The translations under genes were made by a program, and so were the position numbers. A stretch of 64,000 bases of DNA, from positions 2,995,001-3,059,000 of the forward strand of contig JAEOAD010000032.1 in the NCBI GenBank assembly GCA_036365145.1, given 5' to 3'. Every line of letters starts with the position of its first letter. The stretch's first letter is position 1. Under the pieces are notes generated by a model. The model searched no databases, was not told the DNA's origin, and saw nothing but the letters and a program-made list of their open reading frames with translations. Shown here one piece after another: positions 44,485 to 54,952 of this stretch. This DNA is from Orientallactaga sibirica. Taxonomy: Eukaryota; Chordata; Mammalia; Rodentia; Dipodidae.

Positions 44485-45370
44485 CTCATTACTAATTATG
44501 TCATATGCAACACTGCAAGCAAGAAGTAGTTTGGGCTTGCATTTTATAAAGTATCCATGTATCATAGTGAAGAAGGTGGAGCAAAAGCAGTTCATGTCAG
44601 GATATGATAGTACAGGAAGGAGCCACCACAGGGGATGTCCCAAAGACATGCTGCCTACAACATATTTCCTCCAAATAGGCTCCACCCCTACTTCTTTCCT
44701 CTTCATCATTTGTCACTTCTGCAGTCTAATGAGTTGTTGAAAATTTGCACCCCTCACTTAAACAAATGATCTTGTGTGCTTCTTTATAGCTTACTCATTT
44801 GCATATTATCAGTCCCTCTAGAACACATATTAAGGAGATTCACATATGATTAACTGTCTTTTATGTCTTATTGTTCTCTATACTATTCTTTCTTCCTATT
44901 TGAAATCGGTCATGAGCTATCATTAGTTTTGTGTTCACTTTGTCATTTCGTGCCCATCATCTTCCTTCTGTCTACCTGCCTCTAGCACGCTCAGGTATAT
45001 TAATGGAAAGTGCTACATCTGCATACTCCAACCAACTCCGTTTTTATTTTTTTCTTTCAGAAATTACCTTGAGTCCTTAATTTGTTGATCTCATCCACAT
45101 TTGTCCTATTGTTACATATGTACTTCTGATCTTTTTATAGCTTCATTTCAGCAAATGTAATGCTTATTTATTTGTAGTTTAACATTTTTACTCTATTTTC
45201 GTAATACTGTCCAAGCTAATGCCCTACCTAATTATCAGTATAAGAGGCGAATAAGGGAAGACTCACCTGGTCATAGCAAAACTTTTTTCTTTTTCTCTGT
45301 CAAAGAACCTAAGTTCAGAGAAAAGGCAATAGTGCAAAGAACAGAATGAATGAAGACATGAAAGGAAAGT
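44485..45370. other. Unassigned; faint LTR-like patch at 44,580-44,750
   Basis: GGAAGGAGCCACCACAGGGG, CAAAGACATGCTGCCTACAA and AATAGGCTCCACCCCTACTT vaguely match rodent MaLR LTRs; I would not insist on it. The rest is AT-rich and unrecognised. Confidence 0.35.
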
Positions 45371-45372
45371 GT

Positions 45373-45660
45373 GGGCTGGAGAGATGGCTTAGTGGTTAAG
45401 GCAGCTGCTGGCAAAGCCAAAGGACCCAGGTTCAATTCTCCAGTACCTATGTAAAGCCAGATGCTCAAAGGGGCACATGCATCTGGAGTTTATTTGCAGT
45501 GGCTAGAGGCCCTGGCAAGCCCATGTTCTTCTCTCAATATTTATCTTTGCCTCTTTTTCTCTCTTTCTCTTTCTCTCTCTCTCTCTCTTTCTCCCTTTTT
45601 CTCTCTCTCTCTCCCCTTAAATAAATAAATTAATTAATTAATAAATAAGCAAATAAAATA
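45373..45660 (+). mobile_element. Type A tRNA-derived SINE, first of an A-B pair
   Basis: GGGCTGGAGAGATGGCTTAG, AGGTTCAATTCTCCAGTACC, GCCAGATGCTCAAAGGGGCA, long CT-rich run and AAATAAATAAATTAATTAAT tail. Confidence 0.96.
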
Positions 45661-45677
45661 TTTTTAAAAAGTAAAGT

Positions 45678-45965
45678 GGGGCTGGAGAGATGGCTTAACG
45701 GTTAAGGTGCCTGTCTGCTAAGCCTAAGAACGCTGGTTCCAATCTCCAGCGGTTCTAATCTCCAGGTCCCACGTTTAGCCAGATGCAAAGTGACGCAAGG
45801 GCGCAATGCCGCACTTGACCACAAGGGGGCACACACATCTGGATTTCGTTCACAGCAGCTGAGAGACTGCTGGCGTGCCCATTCTCTGTCTCCCTGTCCC
45901 TCTCTCTCTCTCTGTCTCTCTGTGTCTCTCTCTAAAAATAAAAAATAAAAAATAACTTTAAAAAA
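45678..45965 (+). mobile_element. Type B SINE, second of an A-B pair, with 17-bp internal repeat
   Basis: GGGGCTGGAGAGATGGCTTA, AAGTGACGCAAGGGCGCAAT (type B block), CTGCTGGCGTGCCCATTCTC, CTCTAAAAATAAAAAATAAA tail. In the B-box region GGTTCCAATCTCCAG is followed by GGTTCTAATCTCCAG (45,734 and 45,751), a small tandem duplication not seen in the other type B copies. Confidence 0.96.
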
Positions 45966-46925
45966 ATGTAAAGTGTATAGTACTGAGCATACATACTTAC
46001 TTTTCCCAAAGTATGTTCTCTATCTACTAGCATGTCAAAGAGCAGCTCAGCCCTGGAGGGAACACCACTAGATTAAAAATACATTCTCAACTTGAATATG
46101 TGCAGGCTTCTTTTAAAGAATCACAATAAGAAATACTAACTTTCAAAGTCTGAGGAATAAGATCAAGGGAAAACTAATACTGTGTGCTATTATGACTCTA
46201 TCAAGGGTGTTATCCATGCAATAGGTGAGATCCCTCATCATTTAATCAACTCTTGTTGTCTCATTCTGTTTATTCTCCCTCTCAATCAACTATTCAATAA
46301 TGTTCATGGGATCAATACTGCAGAGATCTTATAAAGGTAGTGAGGTCATGAACGCACCAGTCACTTCACTCATGGAGGGCAGAGTTCCAAATCTTCCACG
46401 TTGTTGTCTGAGCCTTGAACGGCACTGTGTAGATTCTCATTTAGAGCTGCACTGTCAACAGTCTCTTGTTTTCAGCACTTGGATGATTGATTTGTCTCCC
46501 CAGTATCTATATATCTTATTTAACTCATGAGCCTTCTACTCTTAAGTTCTGTTCTCTTTCCTTGGATCGTATGTGATGTTACAGGCTTAATTTTCTTTAG
46601 ATATACTGGATACAAACAAGTTGTCTTTTCAGACATGAGACTTACAAATGTAATCAACAGAGCAAGACTGTTCACTTTTGTTCACTTAACAGTGTCTTAT
46701 CATTAAAAGCTTTATTAAAGTCTACTTTTAAAGTTATTTCTTTATGTTTTGGTCAAAGAATGAAAAAAAATCATTATAACAGTCATACAGATTTTACCCT
46801 AATCATGCATCCTACTGAAAGTTTCATAAGTGTTATATATTACATATAACTCTGAATTTTTTATTTGAACTTCAAAAGAAGGAACCATGAACATTCTTTC
46901 TACTATAAAGTCAGTCATAAATGGT
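45966..46925. other. Unassigned region
   Basis: No recognised repeat. A 76-codon plus frame at 46,300-46,530 holds three CpGs but has no recognisable domain or splice signals. Confidence 0.45.
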
Positions 46926-46929
46926 TCAC

Positions 46930-47310
46930 AGAGCTCAACTAAATTATAGAATTTCTAACCTAAGAGAAGACCATTATGCTTTATGGTTCAGTATGACAGA
47001 CCAAAAGGAAATGATAAAATGAAATTCATCAAAAATTTTAAATCAATCATTAGTATGAAAAAAAAAATCACAAACTGAAAATTTTAATAATGTATAATCT
47101 TGACAAAATACTTTTATTTGGAATATATGTAACTCTACAATTCAGCAGTATTAAATCCCACTATCCAGCTGTTTTAAATCAAGAAAAAAATTATTACACA
47201 GGAAAACATAAAAAAAGCAAATAATCATATAATAATATGTGTGACACCTTTAATTACAAGTGAAATGTAAAATAAAATAATTAAGTGCCTGTACATGCAC
47301 TAACATAGGT
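46930..47310 (+). mobile_element. Old L1 ORF2 3' fragment
   Basis: ATGAAATTCATCAAAAATTTT, TGGAATATATGTAACTCTACAA, AAGCAAATAATCATATAATA and AATTACAAGTGAAATGTAAA correspond in order to the end of a mammalian L1 ORF2. No frame survives. Confidence 0.5.
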
Positions 47311-47839
47311 GCCACTGAAAGACTAGCAATTGCAAGTATCTGGTCAGTTTCTTATATGTAAGTTTACATCAATGAAATTGATTAAAACACATAAAGTAAA
47401 ATAATGTAAGAGCATAGGTTAAGACTGAATATATAACCTTTATCTTTTTTAATAGTGTATAATGTTTCTGCATGATAGATTACTTCTTTTAGTATCTACT
47501 GGTAGTCACAAAACATAATTAAAAGTGAATTTGGAACTTTAGGTAACTAGAGACTTTAATACTCAAGAATCTGAAATGTAACCACAGAATCCTTGTGACA
47601 TGTAAAGACATTCAGAGTTGTTTTCATGCCTAACCACAAACAAGCAATCCACTAAAAAAACAAATATTCAAACTAATAAAACCATTTAACAACTCGACAA
47701 ACTTCATAGTATTTTATATGCTTGAAGTTTACAAAAATGGCACCAAGCAAATTTATTGATATTTATTAAATATATAAGAGCAAATTAGTAAATTAAATAT
47801 AAAAATTTACCATGAAGTCTATAAAATATTGCTTTTGTA

Positions 47840-49425
47840 AAGAACCAGAGATCAAATAAATATAAAACATACTATGTTCATGGATCAGAAGATTTGATAC
47901 AGTTAAAATATAGGTAAGATGCATACTCCCCAAATCATTTTCTAATTCAGTGAAATTTCTCTCAGAATCTCATATAACTTCTTTGTAGTGATTTCCAAAC
48001 TGATGCAGATATTCTTGTGTAATTTCAAGAGTCTCAGATTAATCAACAACCTCTTTTTAAAAAGTCAACCAAGGCAGGGAAACCCTGTTGCTAAGTTCCA
48101 AGCTTACTATAAAATATCAGTAACCAAAACAATATGGCACTAGTGAAAGGATAGAGTTCAGATTAGTGGAATTCAGCCAAATGGCTCAGCTAAAACCATT
48201 TATTCGTGATTAACTGACTATCCATGGGAGTAGAAAGACCATAAATTGCAAAATATAATTCTTTCAACAAATGTTTCTAGGACAACTTAGATGCACTCAA
48301 ATTTGCCTTCACCTTATAAAAATCTAACTTAAAAAATCTAAACCCTAAATGGACAAACTAAAACTATTAGAAGAAAATGTACATATGTCTTCTTGAAATT
48401 ACATTTGACCATGAATCCTTAGATATTATAGTTGAAACATAAGGAATAAGGGAAAAGATTCATCCACATTAGACATTAAAACAGTCATTCTTCAAAGGAT
48501 GGCTTCAACAAAGTAGAAAGGCAACCCACAGATACGAGAAAAACAGTTGAAAGTAACATGTTTAATAAAAATAATTTAAACCAGAATATATAAATAATTC
48601 TATAATTCAATTAGAGGAAGAAAAAATTTAAAAATAGAGAAGACATTTCTCTGGCAAAGACATACAAATGGTCAATAAGCACTTGAAAATTTTTGAATAT
48701 CATTCATTAGTTTTCAGGAAAATGTGAATCAAAACCCTAATGTGACAGTACTTTAAAGTCACTAATAATGCCAGAATAAAAGTATAGTATAAAAATATTT
48801 GGTGAGGATATAGAGAAATCATAACTTCCACACATGACTAATGATATAATGATCAGCAGACCCTCATAGTGTTATCATAGTACCCAGAATTTTTAGTCTT
48901 AAGCATAATTCCATGAAGAATGGAAACATACATACATGGGAAAGTTCATATGTTACTGTTCATAACTGTGTTATCCATAGCCAAAAAGTAGAAAAACTAT
49001 CACATATCCACCAATGGATGAATGGATTGCAAAATTTGTGACATTATAGAAGGTAATATTACTTATCAAGAAAATGAACAGACACTAATTATTGAAACCT
49101 CAATGAAGTCTTTAAAACATCATGCTTTCTGAAATGAGCTACACAGAAGAAAAATCCATACATAACAATTAAAAGGCAAGACATTTCATAGATGAAGAAA
49201 ATTGGTATGTCACTATTTAGCTTGAAAGACATGGAGAAAACAGAGACTAGATAAATGGTGGTAGGTTTCTTGATGTAATTAGGAAAATGTAAATTATAAT
49301 GATAAATTCACAAATCTAGATATACTAAAACCCATTGAACCCATTGTAAATGGTTAAATTGTATGATATGTAAGTTATATCTAATAAAATATTTTTAAAC
49401 AGAATGGAAGAAACATCTGAGTGGC
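47840..49425 (+). mobile_element. Old L1 (L1M-like), ORF2 3' third plus 3' UTR
   Basis: Sense order: ACTATGTTCATGGATCAGAAG, CCAAAACAATATGGCACTAG, CTATTAGAAGAAAATGTACAT, TTCTTCAAAGGATGGCTTCA, TACAAATGGTCAATAAGCAC, AATGTGAATCAAAACCCTAAT, CACATATCCACCAATGGATG, AAATTGTATGATATGTAAGT, ending near CTAATAAAATATTTTTAAAC. Strongly diverged with many stops. Confidence 0.75.
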
Positions 49426-49685
49426 TAATAAAAAGTGACAACAGTATGAGTTTTTATTCAGATGATGAGTAGGGAAACAAAATATAAGTACACATGCAAT
49501 AGAATGTTAGTAAGGAATACAAAGAAATATGGAAATATGTACTTCCATAGACTGTAGCATGATAGTTAAAATTTTTTAAATTATGCTAAATAAAAAAGTA
49601 AAACTAAAATATATTATATTTTATTTATGTAAACTTAAAATTCCAAATTAGAAAGATAGATGGTAGATCAAAGATGGATGGATAT
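49426..49685. other. Unassigned spacer
   Basis: AT-rich; may be a further piece of old L1 3' UTR, not separable by eye. Confidence 0.4.
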
Positions 49686-49735
49686 ATAGATTAGATAGAT
49701 AGATAGATAGATAGATAGAAGAAAGAAAGAAAGAA

Positions 49736-49773
<38 letters not shown>

Positions 49774-49787
49774 AGGAAAGAAAGCTA
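49686..49787. repeat. (TAGA)n (GAAA)n compound microsatellite
   Basis: TAGA units to about 49,719, then GAAA/GAAG units to 49,785. The Phe/Leu/Ser-rich minus frame at 49,648-49,878 is its translation. Confidence 0.95.
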
Positions 49788-49789
49788 AA

Positions 49790-50577
49790 AATGGAAATGG
49801 CCAAGGAGAAAAATTGGGGAAAATACATTGAAAACATTGAGGGGTAAGAAAATATTCTAAATTGTGTTGGTTATACAACTCTGTATGTCCAATAAAAATA
49901 ACCAGTTTTTAAGTTAAAGCAATTGAACATTTAAATTATACACCAATGTGCCCTTTTACAATAGCTTAAAACAGGTTTGTTTTTTTTTTACTTCTTTTAT
50001 TGCGTAGTCTAACATTCTGTTAACAGTTTTGACCGAAGGTGGTAAGCATGGACATTTTAACCTATCTCTAACATTCTCAACAGTTTAAACCTTGAACAGT
50101 TTTGACCGGGGAAAACCAAAGCTTAAGAAGCCTTTGAACAGCCAACCCTGGGTGGTGAATGCAGATGGGCATTTTAAGCCAAATAAGGACTTAATTATCC
50201 AGGAGAGCACTTGATCTTAAGAATTCGGGCTCTCTACATATCTCTTGATCAGTTACTTCATGATTAAGTATCATTTTACTAATTTCCATTTTCCTTGATA
50301 AAGCTAAGGAAGTTGCATTCTATTCACAAGTGGACGATCATCTTTTAAAAATCATGTATGGCAATTTTGATTTAGATACCAGGTGTTGGAAAATATTTTG
50401 AAGTTTGGATTAAGATGATCATAATTTAAAAACACATTAACTCATCCATATAGTTAAAATATTTATTTTTCAAATGTTAAATGAAAAAAAGTCACATTTA
50501 TACTTTATGTTGCATTTTATATAATCTTAAAATAATTTACATTAATATTCACAGGAAATAGTGATTTATACAATTTT
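49790..50577. other. Unassigned, with imperfect internal repeat at 50,005-50,190
   Basis: AACAGTTTTGACCG occurs at about 50,021 and 50,095, followed by related blocks GGTGGTAAGCATGGACATTT and GGTGGTGAATGCAGATGGGC, each leading into ATTTTAACC/ATTTTAAGCC. The remainder is AT-rich and unrecognised. Confidence 0.5.
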
Positions 50578-51815
50578 AAATTTATTTTTATTGACAGCTT
50601 CCATAATTATAGATCATAACACATGGTGATTTCCTTCCTCCTCCCACTTTCCCCTTTGAAATGCCACTCTCAATTATACCCCTTCTTCTCTCAATCAGTC
50701 TCTCTTTTATTTTGATGTCATGATCTTTTCCTCCTATTATGATGGTCTTGTGTAGGTAGTGTCAGGCACTGAAGGGTCATGGATATCCAGGCCATTTTAT
50801 GTCTGGAGGAGCACATTGTAAGGAGTCCTACCCTTCCTTTGGCTCTTAGATTCTTTTCACAAACTCTTCTGCAATGGACCCTAAGCCTTGGAAGTTGTGA
50901 TATAGATATTTCAGTGTTGAGCACTCCTCTGTCACTTTTCAACACCATGGTCCCTTCTGAGTCATCTCAAGGTCACCACCATCTGAAAAGAGAAGCTTCT
51001 CTGACCAAAAGTGAATGTAGCATTAATATATGGGTATGGACATTAAGAGAAATGCTTACTGGGCAGTTTGGTGAGCATAGTATATACATGTAGCAGGCCT
51101 TCAGTCCAATTAGAGAGCAGTTGGTTTCCCCCATAACAGACATGTCACTGTGCACCCATTCACTCATTTGGCCTAGCTGGCCAAATTTAAGGCTTTCAGT
51201 GTCCACTGTTGAGTATCTCCACTAGTGATTTCTCTCTCTCCCATTGAACTGCATGCAGCATAGCTTTTTCCAGTCTACATGGAGGAGGATTTCAGCTCAG
51301 CTCCAGCAGGATTTCTCAGTGACCTTGCAGCCAAGTATGTGGAGTCTTCAGCAATAGGGTCTTACCATCTATTCCTGGTGGGAAACCAAGAGCCTCAGCA
51401 ATTACCTGTAATGTGTTGGGGGCATCAGGGACCTCCCTGGCCAACAACTAACTGGAAAGTATGCCATCCCTGGCACTGAACATATTCTAGTAACAATCAA
51501 TGACTTCTGAGTGTTTCATTGTCCAAAAAAGTAAGTTTACATATGAATTATTCATACCCTCTTAGATTTTGATTAGCCATCCTCCCACCTTTCCTTTACT
51601 CAGTCTCTTCCCCTGACCTCATTTAGGCCTTTCCACTCCCATTAATGTTCTCCTACTTACATATATACAATACCATCTTATAAAGTCCTCCCTCCCTTAC
51701 TATTCTCTTTTGAGCTTAATGGCTTATGCTTCTGAGTTTTATTCCAATTCACAAAGAAGTCCAACCATTTGTAGCTAGGATCCACCTATGAGAGAGAACA
51801 TGTGATATTAATAAA
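50578..51815 (-). mobile_element. L1 3' UTR, Lx-like, long copy
   Basis: Antisense. TTTATTGACAGCTTCCATAA at the 3' end, CACACATGGTGATTTCC-like C-rich stretch, GTCTTGTGTAGGTAGTGTCA, TTGGCTCTTAGATTCTTTTC, GAAGTTGTGATATAGATATT, GTCACCACCATCTGAAAAGA, CAGCAATAGGGTCTTACCAT, GGGACCTCCCTGGCCAACAA and CACCTATGAGAGAGAACATG. This is the order of the Lx 3' UTR. The frames at 50,718-51,479 on both strands are by-products, although the minus one resembles the frame at 54,625 because that region is the same repeat. Confidence 0.75.
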
Positions 51816-51819
51816 TAAT

Positions 51820-52510
51820 CCTAAAATCAACCCCAAATCAAAATTAAAAATTTGTTTAATTTATGTATGCTTGATTTTTAGAGAACTTATTGATATTTAA
51901 AACTTCACATCATGACTTCAGTACATAGTTTATGAACTGTTTAAAATTCACACAGATTTCAAAATCATATATTGGAAAATCTTTCAAGTATATAAAACTC
52001 TAAGTTTTCAGCCATTCATCAATCAATCTATTCAATGTACTACAAGCCATCTACTGAGCCCTCCTTTCAGGAAAACTTTCACAAACCCTACCTCAAGTAA
52101 GTTCTAATCAGTCTAAAGACAGCACATAGTCTCCTTTTCCTTGGGCTTAGAGATGGACATATGTACCAGGATACAGGATCCTTTTGTGGGAGAAATTGCT
52201 GAAGTGGTTGCCTCGGTCATAAACAAAGAGAAAAGGACACTTGCTATTGAGTGCTTTCTACTTTGTACATGATAACTGGAAACAGGTCTGCAACCAAGAA
52301 TCAAACCAGTCAAGAACAGAGAGTAACAATGATAGGATGAAGCTGGAGGTACAAAAACACAGGAAAAGAACCAGAACTGGAGATGAGGAATAGACCATAC
52401 AGTAATCAGACCCTTAATGAACCTTCCAGAAGCTTCTGACGACCCAGCAAATAAACCAGAAATGTCAGTGAAATTTACTGAAACCAAAAACACCCTAAGG
52501 TGATTAAATA
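51820..52510. other. Unassigned region
   Basis: No recognised repeat. The 172-codon minus frame (52,113-52,631) begins in the SINE at 52,530 and runs through this stretch. Its Ser/Phe/Leu-rich composition and the SINE-derived start argue against a gene. Confidence 0.5.
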
Positions 52511-52528
52511 AAGGGTCTAGGTACTTTT

Positions 52529-52763
52529 TTTTAGAGGAAGAGGGAGAGACACACAGATAGAGAAAGAGAGAGAGAGAACTGGCATGCCAAGTCTTCAACC
52601 TCTGCAATCCAACTCCAGACGCTTGGGCCACCTAGTAGGCATGTACAACCTTGCGCTTGCCTCATCTTTTTGTGTCTGGCTTACGTGGGATCTGGAGAAT
52701 TAAACATCAGTGCTTAGGCTTTACAGGCAAGCACATTAACCACTAAGCAATATGTCTAGCCCA
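52529..52763 (-). mobile_element. Type B-like tRNA-derived SINE, diverged
   Basis: TTTTTTTTAGAGGAAGAGGG tail, TTGCGCTTGCCTCATCTTTTT in place of the type B block, CACTAAGCAATATGTCTAGCCC head. GTCTAGGTACTTTT (52,515) and GTCCAGGCACTTTT (52,764) are a 14-bp target duplication with two differences. Confidence 0.9.
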
Positions 52764-52765
52764 GT

Positions 52766-53055
52766 CCAGGCACTTTTAAACAGCTACTTAATCCTTGCCT
52801 TTCTATAACTGTATGAATTTAGGACCATTATCAATACATTACTGATGAGGACTTTGAAATGAAACTTTAAGTCATTTGAAAAAAGAACTAAAATTAATTT
52901 AACTTAAGCTTTATTAAGCAACAGAAGTTCTGTTCTTATCTGTACTAAGAAATATTTAGGTGAACACAGCTATTTCCTTTACATACTAAGGCAAGAGAAA
53001 CATACAATGCCACTTTGTAAACCTAAAAATTAGAAGAAGAAATAACCTTTCTGAA
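52766..53055. other. Unassigned spacer
   Basis: AT-rich, nothing recognised. Confidence 0.5.
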
Positions 53056-53400
53056 TGTGGTGGTTTGCATCAGATATCCCCAGTGAACTGTGTATTTTGA
53101 ATGTTTGGTCCCCAGCAGGTGACAGTTGGGGAGGTGGAGGCTTCCTGTGTGAGGTGTGTTTCTGGTGACAAGCTTAGGAGTGTTATTGCCAGCTTCCTCT
53201 TGCCAGAGATAGGCTCACTCTCTTGCTGCTATTTTCTACCATCTGTGGAAGAAGTATTATGTAGCTTCTGCTTATGCAGTTCTGTCCCCTGCCATCATGA
53301 AGCTTCCCCTCAAGACTGTAAGCCAAAATAAAAACTTTACTCCCATCAGCTGATTTTGGTTGGGCACTTTATGCTAGCAATGAGAATTTAACTAGGACAC
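53056..53400 (+). mobile_element. URR1-like rodent repeat, second copy
   Basis: GTGGTGGTTTGCATCAGATA, TGGTCCCCAGCAGGTGACAG, GCCATCATGAAGCTTCCCCT, CTGTAAGCCAAAATAAAAAC, TTTTGGTTGGGCACTTTATG, AGCAATGAGAATTTAACTAGGACA. It aligns block by block with 13,469-13,820. Confidence 0.6.
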
Positions 53401-53576
53401 AGAGTTGCAGCTCAAGAAATTCCAATATGCTTAAAATATATGCATGCCAGTGTGTAGTGTAGTCTTGATTATATAACATTGCTTCTAGAAATAGCTATAC
53501 CTGTTATTACTGCATCAATCCAAGAAGTTCTACAGTGCAGATTATAGATATGTAAGTTATTTTCTTTATTTTTCTT
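53401..53576. other. Unassigned spacer
   Basis: AT-rich; nothing recognised. Confidence 0.5.
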
Positions 53577-53790
53577 AAAATATTTTATTTATTTATTTTT
53601 AAGCAGAGAGAGAGAGAGAGAGAGAGAGGAGGAAGGGAGGGAGGGAGGGAGGGAGGGAGGGAGAGAATGGGCACACCAAGGCCTCCAGCCACTGCAAAAA
53701 ACTGCAGATTCATACACCACTTTGTGAATCTGGCTTTATGTGGGTACTGGGGAATCAAACCTGGGTTCTTGGGCTACAGGCAGGCACAGC
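53577..53790 (-). mobile_element. Type A SINE, head missing
   Basis: AATATTTTATTTATTTATTTT tail, (GA)n and (GGGA)n run at 53,606-53,664, CCTCCAGCCACTGCAAAAAA, TGGGTACTGGGGAATCAAAC, GGCTACAGGCAGGCACAGCC; the CCATCTCTCCAGCCC end is lost. Confidence 0.88.
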
Positions 53791-53830
53791 CTGTATGTAA
53801 GTTTCTACACTGAAAATTGTTTCAATGAAC

Positions 53831-53940
53831 TCATCTTGCTCAGAAGTAAATGTTGGCTCTTTTGGAAAGTGATTTTGATATACAATTTGTTTCATCATCT
53901 TGCTCAGAAGTTGGCTCTTTTGGAAAGTGATTTTGACAGA
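53831..53940. repeat. 64-bp imperfect tandem duplication
   Basis: TCATCTTGCTCAGAAG plus TTGGCTCTTTTGGAAAGTGA appears at 53,831 and again at 53,895. The second copy lacks TAAATG between the two blocks. It produces the repeated residues seen in both overlapping frames. Confidence 0.93.
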
Positions 53941-54139
53941 CATTCATCTCTCTCATCTGCCACATTTTGTTATTCAGTTAGTAATGATTTTTTTCTTACA
54001 ACATAATTATCTGTATAGCTTAATATTCACAGATGGGCCTATTGATATTTGAGAATGCATACCTTTGACACTTTCCTCTGGAAGCATATATGAAGTTTCA
54101 TATGGAAATGATCCTTATATATAAATAGTGTTATAGTTT

Positions 54140-54475
54140 TTCTACTTAACATACTAAAAACTAGAAAAAGAAGTTCTTGTGCACTGTTATTGGGAGGTTA
54201 ATTGACATTGTGGAAAACATTATGGAGTATCAACAAAATTCTGAAAACAGTGTGTTTATATGAACTGAAATTTTTTCTGTTGGACTTATGCACAAAGAAA
54301 ATAAAAACTCATTTTAACGCATTCAATGGAAAGAATTTGGCTATTAAAGAAGACACAGCATTCATGAGAACATGGATAGTAGGACATCCTGCTATGTGAA
54401 ATAAGCCACAGAGGAAAGAGAAGCTAATATTTACATTTGTCTGACAAGTTCCAAGCTTTAATCAAGGATATTTAT
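54140..54475 (+). mobile_element. Old L1 3' UTR (L1M-like)
   Basis: GTGCACTGTTATTGGGAGG, ACATTGTGGAAAACATTATGG, AAAGAAGACACAGCATTCATG, GAACATGGATAGTAGGACAT and GCTATGTGAAATAAGCCACAG follow sense L1 order. Confidence 0.65.
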
Positions 54476-54623
54476 GTTTTGATTCTGAAGTTTTTTTCAT
54501 TCTTTTATAAGCCCTCTAATATGCTTGGGTTTAAGTCCCTATATCAATTCTACTCTCACTTTTGGCTAGAGAAGGATCTCTTCTTAGATAGTGGAAAACA
54601 CTGGGGAGACCCAAACTCACAAA
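54476..54623. other. Unassigned spacer
   Basis: Short AT-rich stretch, nothing recognised. Confidence 0.5.
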
Positions 54624-54868
54624 AATGCTGAAAAGTAGTGACAGCATCATGTTTAGCATTGAGACATCTCTATCACATCATCCAAGGCTCAGGGATCATT
54701 GTAGAAGAGGTGACAGAAAGAATGTAAGAGCCAAAGTAAGCAGAGAAGTGCTTACAAGACTGTCTTTCAGATCCAAAATGACCTTGATATTCATGACCTC
54801 ACAGTGGCCAATGATACCTACACAAGACCTCCACAAAAAGAAAGAAAAAGGATGACATCAAAATAGAA
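54624..54868 (+). mobile_element. Lx-like L1 3' UTR fragment abutting an L1 5' end
   Basis: AGCATTGAGACATCTCTATC, CCAAGGCTCAGGGATCATTG, AGAAGAGGTGACAGAAAGAA, TGTAAGAGCCAAAG, TGACCTTGATATTCATGACC, CTACACAAGACCTCCACAAA and GATGACATCAAAATAG match the reverse complement of 50,700-50,920 block by block. At 54,869 the sequence changes to GACTTCTGGTCAAGATTGCA, the start of an L1. The 76-codon frame at 54,625 shares residues (PRLRDHCRR / PRLRVHCRR) with the minus frame at 50,718 only because both are the same repeat. Confidence 0.75.
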
Positions 54869-54952
54869 GAGAGGACTTCTGGTCAAGATTGCATCCGCCT
54901 AACCACAGCACACCTCACGGGAAGGAGAGACCACAGCGCAAAAAGAAAAACC

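Noticed and set aside
52113..52631. 172-codon minus frame, the second longest in the window
   Set aside because: Starts inside a SINE and is Ser/Phe/Leu-rich with no motif; no promoter or splice evidence.
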